Assembly: GCA_002496485.1 (NCBI GenBank)
Contig: DAJW01000026.1
Location: 1 to 8,092 of the forward strand
Length of the DNA: 8,092 nt
Source: Euryarchaeota archaeon UBA36
Lineage (GTDB): Archaea > Thermoplasmatota > Poseidoniia > Poseidoniales > Thalassarchaeaceae
Direction of reading: 5' to 3'
In this document: in pieces, positions 1 to 5,711 of the stretch
Position numbering within the stretch: the first letter of the stretch is position 1
Layout of the letters: every line of letters begins with the position of its first letter
Program-made: the position numbers and the translations under genes
Notes under the pieces: generated by a model
The model's database searches: none
What the model was told of the DNA's origin: nothing
The model's input: the letters and a program-made list of their open reading frames with translations, nothing else

Positions 1-84
1 AGAAGGAGGAAGCGTCTTGATGCGGGCAGCAAAAAATGGATTGAATCACTACCATCAATAGAGGAGGATTTCTCGGATGAATAG
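1..84 (+). CDS. C-terminal end of an upstream basic protein (possibly Nop10), partial
   Basis: Frame +1 is open from the first base and ends with TAG at 82-84, giving 27 residues that begin RRRKRLDAGSKKW and end in an acidic tail (EEDFSDE). The stop lies 8 nt inside the next gene, so the two are probably co-transcribed. I cannot identify the protein from this tail alone. In many euryarchaea the gene before a PAC2/COG2047-type gene is nop10, at the end of the L44e-S27e-aIF2alpha-Nop10 cluster. Nop10 proteins carry an arginine-rich stretch near their C-terminus, which would suit the opening RRRKR. That identification is inference from gene order. The acidic extension after the basic stretch would be longer than in the Nop10 proteins I recall. 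The rest of the gene is outside the window. Confidence 0.55.
   Translation, partial: RRRKRLDAGSKKWIESLPSIEEDFSDE
61..67 (+). promoter_or_regulatory. Strong Shine-Dalgarno for the PAC2-family gene
   Basis: GAGGAGG lies 9 nt before the ATG at 77, inside the last codons of the upstream gene. It fixes the start of the PAC2-family gene and shows that this organism uses SD-led initiation for genes inside operons. Confidence 0.75.
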
Positions 85-838
85 GACACAAATACATTGG
101 AAAGAAAAATCTGGATTTCCACCTCACATAGCGATGATTGAAGCCGTCCCAGGAGTGGGAAATGTAGGAAAATTAGTAATTGATGGATTAAAAGATAAAT
201 ATCGGTCGACTTGTTTGGGTTGGCTAATTCATCCCGATTTCCCCCCTCACGCAAGCTTGGATACTGAGGGATTATTATCTCCACCGGGAATGGAAATTGA
301 TTCCGTGACCCTGAACTCAGGGGAGAAAATAATTACAATTTCGGGAAGAATGCAACCAGTAACCGCAGCTGGTCAGTTTGAAGTTTCTGAAGCTATTCTG
401 AGATTAGCAGCCGAAGAAAAGGTCCCTCAATTACTAGTCTTAGCTGGATTATCTGCAGAAGTAGAGGATAGAGATATACATATCATTTGTTCCCAGACTG
501 AAGTTAGGGAGCAATTGGAAGCTAAGGATATTGTTGTTTCAAGTGAAAAACCAGATGGGGGGATGATAGGCATTTCTGGAATGGTATTATCTATGTCTAA
601 AATTCATGAAGTTTCTGCTATTGGGGTCGTAGCTGATACTGTTGGAACGAGTGCTGATTTCTTAGCCGCAGAAAGATTATCTAAATGGATAGAGGATACT
701 TTTGATATCCCTCTAAATCTGGACTTAGATACTTCGGAAAAAACGGCAAAGAAATTATTGCAGACAATGAATCCAGAATTCATAATTAGTGATTATTTGG
801 GTGATGATAATGAAGTTGCTGGAGACTTTTATGTCTAG
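77..838 (+). CDS. PAC2-family proteasome assembly chaperone homologue
   Basis: This 253-residue protein belongs to the PAC2 (DUF75; COG2047/COG1938) family, whose archaeal members PbaA/PbaB and eukaryotic PAC1/PAC2 help assemble or bind the 20S proteasome alpha ring. Visible family marks are the glycine-rich PGVGNVGK near residues 25-32, the HPDFPP segment near 52-57, the strand VPQLLVLAGL near 116-125 and the glycine-rich GGMIGISGMVL near 161-171. No signal peptide or membrane segment is seen, so it is cytosolic. The last three residues are Phe-Tyr-Val, matching the HbYX (hydrophobic-Tyr-any) tail by which proteasome activators and some assembly factors dock into alpha-ring pockets. The start is supported by GAGGAGG 9 nt upstream, and the gene overlaps the preceding one by 8 nt. 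Family assignment is firm; the exact role in assembly or activation is inferred. Confidence 0.88.
   Translation: MNRTQIHWKEKSGFPPHIAMIEAVPGVGNVGKLVIDGLKDKYRSTCLGWLIHPDFPPHASLDTEGLLSPPGMEIDSVTLNSGEKIITISGRMQPVTAAGQFEVSEAILRLAAEEKVPQLLVLAGLSAEVEDRDIHIICSQTEVREQLEAKDIVVSSEKPDGGMIGISGMVLSMSKIHEVSAIGVVADTVGTSADFLAAERLSKWIEDTFDIPLNLDLDTSEKTAKKLLQTMNPEFIISDYLGDDNEVAGDFYV
835..838. other. CTAG shared by two convergent stop codons
   Basis: TAG at 836-838 ends the PAC2-family gene. The complement of CTA at 835-837 is TAG and ends the radical SAM gene. The self-complementary CTAG thus terminates both frames with a 4-bp overlap, leaving no room for a conventional intergenic terminator. Confidence 0.9.
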
Positions 839-2616
839 TCGACAACCAGAATTTCTTTGGCTATCCTAGGTAATTTCAGATCGGATAGTTGGAAAGCTTG
901 CTCAACTGAGGAGAAGTTTGTTTTTTGTTTATTTGAAATTTTGGCCCTAGTTGAGACTATCTTCCAAGAACCCTTAGTTCCAATCCCAGGAATTGCTTCG
1001 AGTTGTTTTTGAGATGCTTCATTGATATTGATGCCAATTTCCGTTCCTGATATACTCCTCATTCCATGTCCGGTTACTATTACATCTGAATTAGTTTCTA
1101 AAGGAATCTTATATGGCACTCCAATCAGAATTGGGTAAGCGCCAATCTGTCTACCAAATGTTATACCAGATTCTCCGCGAGTTTTTTCATCCCAGTAGAT
1201 GGGATTTGTATATTGGTCTGGTACTCGAATCCTATTTTCCTGTGATTCCCAATGTACCTCTCTCAGAATTGTCCCTACTGGGAACATTTCTTTAAGTAAT
1301 GGATTATCAATTTGTTGTCTTACTTTCTTTTTGAAAATGTTGAATTTTTCGGATGAAATCTCTTGAAACCCTAATCCCTCAACTTGGCGAATATTGATTC
1401 TCCTTAACCAAAGTCCTTCATCTCTTATTTCTCTAAGTAAGTCCATATTCATTTTGTAGGTCTTTGAGCTTTCTCCATTCAAACCTGCAATAAAGTTAAG
1501 TCCTGGAAGAAGTTTAGGGAGTCCTCTTTCTCCTTTTTCTCTGCCATATTTATTGATTAGTCGGATCGCGGACTTGAGTTGTGTTGGATTACAATTAAGC
1601 CAATTCATTTCATGTACCTTTGGATCGGCAGATTCTAGGCCGAATGAGAGAATAGCTCCATCGGATAATGTTTCTGTTAGGGTTTTAGTTATCTCTTCCG
1701 AAGGTTCGATATTCTCAGAAATTATTGATGGATTTCCATTATCAACGTGAAGAACTGAAAGTCTCTCATCATTTCTAACTTCATGTAGTATTTTCGCAAT
1801 GGGTTCTGGGTTCGGTATGGGGTACTCTAGTTCTTCTACCCCTTCAGCCTGATAAGAATAAATATCTGTGGCGCCGCCTATTCTCACATTTCTTACGCCA
1901 TTATCCAATGCTGAACTAATTTCTGAAATTACTTGATCAGTAGATCTCCAAATTGGGATACCTTTTTTTGGCTCTATACAGAATTTACAACCTCTCTTAA
2001 ATCTAACACAACCTTGATACAACTCTACCTCATAGACTAGTGGTCCAGGAAGGCCATGTGGAGAAATTAAATCTGGATGATTGGTTACAGCTTTGGATTT
2101 AGAACCGGCAATTGACCAAACACTCCACTCTTCGGGGGTTCTTTTGTGGTTTTTCCAACTACCGGAATTTAAGAAATGATTTAGAGTCGCATCAGTATCT
2201 TGGACTGCACAAAATAGATTTTTAGAAATTGGAGACCATCCGGCATATCTCCAATTCCTTATCGCCCATCCACCGCATAATATCGGTAATTCCTTAGGAA
2301 ATAGTGAAATTATGTCATCTAATTCGTTTTTACTAATCGGAGTTCCTCGGATGTATTTTCCGGGAACTACTGCTCCAGCCAAAATTACAATACCATCTAA
2401 ATCTAAAAAATCACGCTTGAGTTTTTCTTTACGATTGAGTGAATTCTCAGATTTTTTATACCTTATTCTCCAATTATCAATTGTTAGATATGTATAGTCA
2501 ATTTGTTTAGATTCAAAAACTCCACAGATATATCTTATATGAAATCCTAAATAATTTGGTACGCCGAATGCAGCGGGCTCATCTTCATAGCCATCAATAA
2601 CTAGCCAAGCACACAT
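835..2616 (-). CDS. Radical SAM protein with C-terminal helix-hairpin-helix (COG1031-like)
   Basis: This 593-residue protein has an N-terminal region resembling the B12-binding/flavodoxin-like fold of radical SAM methylthiotransferase relatives (VIDGYEDEPAAFGVPNYLG near the start; DGIVILAGAVVPG near 74-86). The radical SAM core follows, with cysteines 203, 210 and 213. Their spacing is CX6CX2C instead of the usual CX3CX2C, and I recall COG1031 proteins being similar. Further marks are RIGGATDIYSY near 246-255 and FGLESADPKV near 325-334. Residues about 445-525 look TRAM-like, and residues 531-557 form a helix-hairpin-helix (INEASQKQLEAIPGIG). TRAM-like plus HhH suggests a nucleic-acid substrate, but the family's reaction is unknown to me. 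An SD (GGAG) lies 7 nt before the ATG. It is last in the minus-strand unit, 42 nt after the Csl4-RRM gene, and its stop overlaps that of the convergent PAC2 gene. Confidence 0.85.
   Translation of the reverse strand: MCAWLVIDGYEDEPAAFGVPNYLGFHIRYICGVFESKQIDYTYLTIDNWRIRYKKSENSLNRKEKLKRDFLDLDGIVILAGAVVPGKYIRGTPISKNELDDIISLFPKELPILCGGWAIRNWRYAGWSPISKNLFCAVQDTDATLNHFLNSGSWKNHKRTPEEWSVWSIAGSKSKAVTNHPDLISPHGLPGPLVYEVELYQGCVRFKRGCKFCIEPKKGIPIWRSTDQVISEISSALDNGVRNVRIGGATDIYSYQAEGVEELEYPIPNPEPIAKILHEVRNDERLSVLHVDNGNPSIISENIEPSEEITKTLTETLSDGAILSFGLESADPKVHEMNWLNCNPTQLKSAIRLINKYGREKGERGLPKLLPGLNFIAGLNGESSKTYKMNMDLLREIRDEGLWLRRINIRQVEGLGFQEISSEKFNIFKKKVRQQIDNPLLKEMFPVGTILREVHWESQENRIRVPDQYTNPIYWDEKTRGESGITFGRQIGAYPILIGVPYKIPLETNSDVIVTGHGMRSISGTEIGININEASQKQLEAIPGIGTKGSWKIVSTRAKISNKQKTNFSSVEQAFQLSDLKLPRIAKEILVVD
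916..942 (+). terminator. Candidate T-rich terminator for the PAC2 operon
   Basis: About 80 nt past the PAC2 stop, the plus strand has a T-rich stretch (GTTTGTTTTTTGTTTATTTG and following). Archaeal 3' ends often form at U-rich tracts. The tract is also antisense to lysine-rich codons of the radical SAM gene, so its presence may be due to coding alone. Confidence 0.25.
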
Positions 2617-2620
2617 ATTT

Positions 2621-2627
2621 TCACTCC
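2621..2627 (-). promoter_or_regulatory. Shine-Dalgarno of the radical SAM gene
   Basis: Read on the minus strand, GGAG followed by TGAAAAT precedes the ATG at 2616, which is good SD spacing (7 nt). It supports the chosen start and shows that this internal operon gene uses SD-led initiation, unlike the first gene of the unit. Confidence 0.6.
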
Positions 2628-2658
2628 GATGAGTAGTGGGCCTTCACGGCTTCGCTTA

Positions 2659-3960
2659 TTATCGATTTCTTCGAGCATTAGAATCGGATTCCTTAACAGT
2701 TATCTTTCTTCCTTTCAAATCATAGCCTTGGAGCTCTCTAACTGCCTTATTTGCGTCTTTTTTTCTTGAAAATGTTACAAACGCAAAGCCTTTCGATTTA
2801 TTCGTCTCACGATCCATGACCAAGTGAACATCTTTCAACTTGCCATAATTAGAAAATAGCTTCACTAGTTCTTCCTCTGAAACATCATAAGAAATTCCTC
2901 CGACAAATAATTTTATGCCTCTGGTTTTTTGTAATTTATCTCTAGCAGAATTCAGTTTTTCTCTTTCTTTAGATAGTTCTGTCTTGCTAGCAGTTCCTGA
3001 CTGAATTTTTGTTAGGCAGTCTCGACATCGAAGAGGTTTTCCTAGAGTTGGTTCGAATGGAACTTCCGTTGAATCGCCGCATAAAGTACATTTTGCAGGA
3101 TACATCTTCCTGTTATTCTTTGGACCTTTGTTGGGATTTCGAGAATGTGTATTTATTGGATTACGGTGATTTAAGCCCCTTCTAAAATCGGCTAAGGGAG
3201 ATAAATATGGACGTACTCCATCATGTCCTAGGACACTCTCGGCATCTTTTGACCATCTCTCTCCTTCTCTATTCAGCTTATGTAATTGAGAGTTTTTTGG
3301 AATTTTATAGCCGTGACCAAAACCGGTAGAAAGAGCTCTAAAACCTGAATAATTACATCTATTACATGAAACATTGAAATCTATTTTTTTATCACTTGAT
3401 TTTAATTCATTCCCACAAGGTGGACATTGTGCATGAAGAACTCCTAAACTTGTACTGCCTTTCATTGTGGCCTTGAGATTGGGTTCTGTTTGTGTTATTT
3501 TTACTCTTACGATATCCCGGATTCTCACAGCATCTCCCGCAGAAGGGATGAAGCGGTCGACCATTTCCGAGACGTATATATCTGCTGATAATCTCTCAGC
3601 AGGCAGTGACTTATGTCCATTATCTTTAGATTCAATATGTAAAAGCATGATTTCAGCAACTTTTTCGGAGAGCCGGGAAACTTGGCCAATAGCAATATCT
3701 CCTAATTCTGGAAATAATGGCCCTTCGGATGATGAAGATATGGAAATTTTCCCTCCCTTAGAAATTAATTTTCCTGCAATCAATGCAATCGGACCTTTAT
3801 CAGCAATCTTTATGCCATGACCGAACTCTAAATCTGAATTATTAATTAAATCTCCAGGGGTGACGTAATCATCTACTGAAGCATTCATTGTTCCTGCGGA
3901 AGCAGTTTGCCATATCAACGGTCCGGAGTATTTGATTAGATAGGTGGCATAAGCCTCCAT
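2659..3960 (-). CDS. csl4: Exosome subunit Csl4 fused to an extra zinc domain and an RRM
   Basis: Csl4 caps the archaeal RNA exosome. Here the N-terminal domain begins around V33 with VTPGDLI, an S1-type domain starts near PELGDIAIGQV (84-94) and runs to about 158, and a zinc ribbon uses Cys179, 182, 199 and 202. That accounts for ordinary Csl4 length, about 200 residues. The protein then continues with a basic linker (about 210-288), a second zinc motif CX2C-X17-CX2C (Cys291, 294, 312, 315), a short charged helix (about 326-347), and a full RRM (about 349-425) with RNP2 LFVGGI and RNP1 KGFAFVTF. The frame is unbroken, so the fusion is real unless there is a sequencing error. The RRM looks bacterial/cyanobacterial in type, which suggests domain transfer. 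The given start overlaps the upstream gene by 25 nt. Met25 (position 3888) would give a start nearer to normal Csl4 and is a serious alternative. Confidence 0.87.
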   Translation of the reverse strand: MEAYATYLIKYSGPLIWQTASAGTMNASVDDYVTPGDLINNSDLEFGHGIKIADKGPIALIAGKLISKGGKISISSSSEGPLFPELGDIAIGQVSRLSEKVAEIMLLHIESKDNGHKSLPAERLSADIYVSEMVDRFIPSAGDAVRIRDIVRVKITQTEPNLKATMKGSTSLGVLHAQCPPCGNELKSSDKKIDFNVSCNRCNYSGFRALSTGFGHGYKIPKNSQLHKLNREGERWSKDAESVLGHDGVRPYLSPLADFRRGLNHRNPINTHSRNPNKGPKNNRKMYPAKCTLCGDSTEVPFEPTLGKPLRCRDCLTKIQSGTASKTELSKEREKLNSARDKLQKTRGIKLFVGGISYDVSEEELVKLFSNYGKLKDVHLVMDRETNKSKGFAFVTFSRKKDANKAVRELQGYDLKGRKITVKESDSNARRNR

Positions 3961-4550
3961 ATTCCAGCACTGGTTACTGACTTAGGAGATTTGTGATGCT
4001 CATAAGCAGCAGGGATAGAGAATGGGGCCTCTCTATATCTCAGGACTGACCATTGTGATTCAATGAATAATTTCTCAAGATGTTTAGACTTTGAGCTATG
4101 TAATAAGTGGGTTGGAGTTTTTAGATTTAGTATCTTTTCTAAGAAAATTCTGTCCGCTTTATGATTTTGATAGCCCCAAGGTGGATTACAAATTATCAAA
4201 TCGAATTTATTATTAATATCTAAATCCCTCACATCCATATTTAGAATGTTGATTGCTTTCGAAAATCCTAGATTTGAGGCATTAGATTTTATTGTGTTAC
4301 AAGCGTTTCTATCTATCTCTACAAAAGTTGCTGATGATGCGCCCATCAATAGACATCCTAGACCTAACACACCATTTCCGGAGCCTAGATCGCAAACTGT
4401 ACAATCGGGAAAGAGATCCCCAAATCTCAAAATGTCATTAATCCATAGTGAAGCTAGATTCCCTTCAGTAGAATATTGCTCTAAAGTCAAAACTTTTTCT
4501 TTTAGTTGATCTAAGGATGAAAGTTTCATCGATAGTCGCCGTAGGCGCAT
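3936..4550 (-). CDS. METTL5-like N6-adenine rRNA methyltransferase
   Basis: This is a class I SAM-dependent methyltransferase of 204 residues, close in length to human METTL5 (209). Visible marks are LEQYST near 23-28, SAM motif I DLGSGNGVLG (54-63), the acidic loop end VEID (77-80), and motif IV NPPW (122-125), the adenine-N6 signature in which METTL5 has NPPF. The stretches KADRIFLEKIL and LLHSSKSKHLEKL also match METTL5-type proteins. Eukaryotic METTL5 makes m6A in 18S rRNA; methylation of small-subunit rRNA is therefore the likely role here, by inference. No SD precedes either possible start. Met8 (position 4529; MKLSSLDQLKEK) resembles the usual family N-terminus and may be the true start, while the upstream ATG fits a leaderless transcript. 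It is first in the unit with csl4; a methyltransferase beside Csl4 also occurs in other euryarchaea as I recall. Confidence 0.85.
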   Translation of the reverse strand: MRLRRLSMKLSSLDQLKEKVLTLEQYSTEGNLASLWINDILRFGDLFPDCTVCDLGSGNGVLGLGCLLMGASSATFVEIDRNACNTIKSNASNLGFSKAINILNMDVRDLDINNKFDLIICNPPWGYQNHKADRIFLEKILNLKTPTHLLHSSKSKHLEKLFIESQWSVLRYREAPFSIPAAYEHHKSPKSVTSAGIWRLMPPI

Positions 4551-4631
4551 AGGTTCGGATAGGATATCTACATTGAATTAATCCCTCAATTGAAGGAATA
4601 ATAAAGTACCTTCAAATAAACGTTCACTTAT
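4551..4631. promoter_or_regulatory. Divergent promoter region between the METTL5-like gene and rmuC
   Basis: This 81-nt AT-rich gap is the only head-to-head spacer in the window, so it must hold promoters for both units. For the plus-strand rmuC, AATAATAAAG (4597-4606) lies about 35-26 nt before the ATG, the place expected of a TATA box when the transcript is leaderless or nearly so. For the minus strand, GGATTAATTC (read on that strand, about 4575-4584) has a similar distance to the ATG at 4550. Neither first gene has a convincing SD, which agrees with leaderless mRNAs. Start sites are inferred from spacing only. Confidence 0.5.
4590..4615. repeat. Perfect 7-bp inverted repeat around a TATA-like element
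   Basis: TTGAAGG (4590-4596) and CCTTCAA (4609-4615) are perfect inverted copies separated by 12 nt. The spacer contains the AATAATAAAG stretch that is the best TATA-box candidate for rmuC. This layout would suit an operator for a dimeric regulator that competes with TBP/TFB. The arms are short and the region is AT-rich, so chance is not excluded. Confidence 0.4.
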
Positions 4632-5693
4632 ATGTCCGAGAATTTGATTTATGGATTGGTTTTTGTATCAATAGTACTCTTTTTACTATTGATTTACGTT
4701 CTAAGTATACTTAGAGCAATTAGAGAAGAATCTCAAAGAATTACTGAACAAACTAATCGGATACAAACGCAGGGATTACTGAATGAGAGGGCCATCGATA
4801 AATTAGATTCGGATGTTAGTAAGCTAGATTTAGATCTGAAACCAGAAGTAATTACTGATGGAATATCTAGGAGTAGTGGTGCACTCAAGGGAGCCATGGC
4901 AATTTCTTTGAAAGAATTGAAGATTCAGGAAGGGATTGAAGAAATCAAGGCGAGATCTAAAACTATGGAAGACGTTGAGAAAGACTTGAGGTTAGAAGTA
5001 AGAAAAATACAGAGGATTTTTGATGATAAACAAGAGGGTTCTAAATGGGGAGAGATGTTATTAGAAGAAAGTCTGAAAGATGCTTTTGGTGGAAAGGTGA
5101 ATATGAGAACAAAAATTCCTAAGCTAAATGCAATACCTGATGCTCATATTCAATTGCACACGAAGGAAATTCTTTGTATCGATTCTAAGTTTCCAATGAA
5201 ATCCTATTTGGAAGTTATCGAGGATAAAGGAGATTCTATGAGTGTAAAGAAAAATACAAATTTTAATTCCGCAATTAAGGGACATATAGACAAAGTAGCC
5301 AGCAGCTATGTAAGACCTCAAGAGGGTACAACAAAATTTGCATACATGTATATTCCTTCAGAAGGGATATATCAAAGGATAAACAAAGAGAATCAAGATT
5401 TAATTCATTATGCATCGGAGAAGGGAGTTATAATTTGTTCGCCGAATTCTATTTTGGCATATATGCACCTACATTATCTGACCGATAATGCTCACAAAAT
5501 CGGCGATAGGACGGATGAATTACAGAAAAAAATTGCTGGATTGAGGAAGAACTACAATGAGTTGAGTGAAACTTGGAATAAATTATCGACTCATATTAAT
5601 AATTCATATACTAATCGTTCAAAGATGCAAGATGTAATGCAATCTCTGGAACGTGCAGTTGAATTCATGGAAAATAGTGAAGCTGAATACTAA
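4632..5693 (+). CDS. rmuC: RmuC-family protein (membrane-anchored, nuclease-like domain)
   Basis: This 353-residue protein has the RmuC layout: an N-terminal membrane helix (about residues 5-27), a long charged coiled-coil-prone stretch (about 28-130), then the RmuC core. The core is marked by GSKWGEMLLEESL (136-148), PDAHIQL (169-175) and LCIDSKFPMKSY (181-192). PD followed by D-S-K (Asp184, Lys186) is the PD-(D/E)XK nuclease pattern. The C-terminal region is again helical. In bacteria RmuC limits inversions at short inverted repeats; its biochemical activity is poorly known, so a role in genome stability is inference here. The family is mainly bacterial, which points to an old transfer into this archaeal lineage. 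No SD lies before the ATG, so the mRNA may be leaderless. The M23-type gene follows after 18 nt and is probably co-transcribed. Confidence 0.9.
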   Translation: MSENLIYGLVFVSIVLFLLLIYVLSILRAIREESQRITEQTNRIQTQGLLNERAIDKLDSDVSKLDLDLKPEVITDGISRSSGALKGAMAISLKELKIQEGIEEIKARSKTMEDVEKDLRLEVRKIQRIFDDKQEGSKWGEMLLEESLKDAFGGKVNMRTKIPKLNAIPDAHIQLHTKEILCIDSKFPMKSYLEVIEDKGDSMSVKKNTNFNSAIKGHIDKVASSYVRPQEGTTKFAYMYIPSEGIYQRINKENQDLIHYASEKGVIICSPNSILAYMHLHYLTDNAHKIGDRTDELQKKIAGLRKNYNELSETWNKLSTHINNSYTNRSKMQDVMQSLERAVEFMENSEAEY

Positions 5694-5711
5694 TGGCCAT
5701 TCCGCATAAAT

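Noticed and set aside
2617..2658. Short gap with GGCC/CGGC-type complementarity as a terminator or small RNA
   Set aside because: Only 3-4 bp arms can be drawn and there is no T-run, so it is better read as an SD-bearing operon spacer.
3467..3820. 117-codon plus-strand open frame
   Set aside because: It lies wholly antisense to the Csl4 S1 region, has no recognisable domain, and the minus-strand frame is clearly coding.
4246..4509. 87-codon plus-strand open frame
   Set aside because: It is antisense to the SAM-binding motif region of the methyltransferase, so it is a shadow frame.
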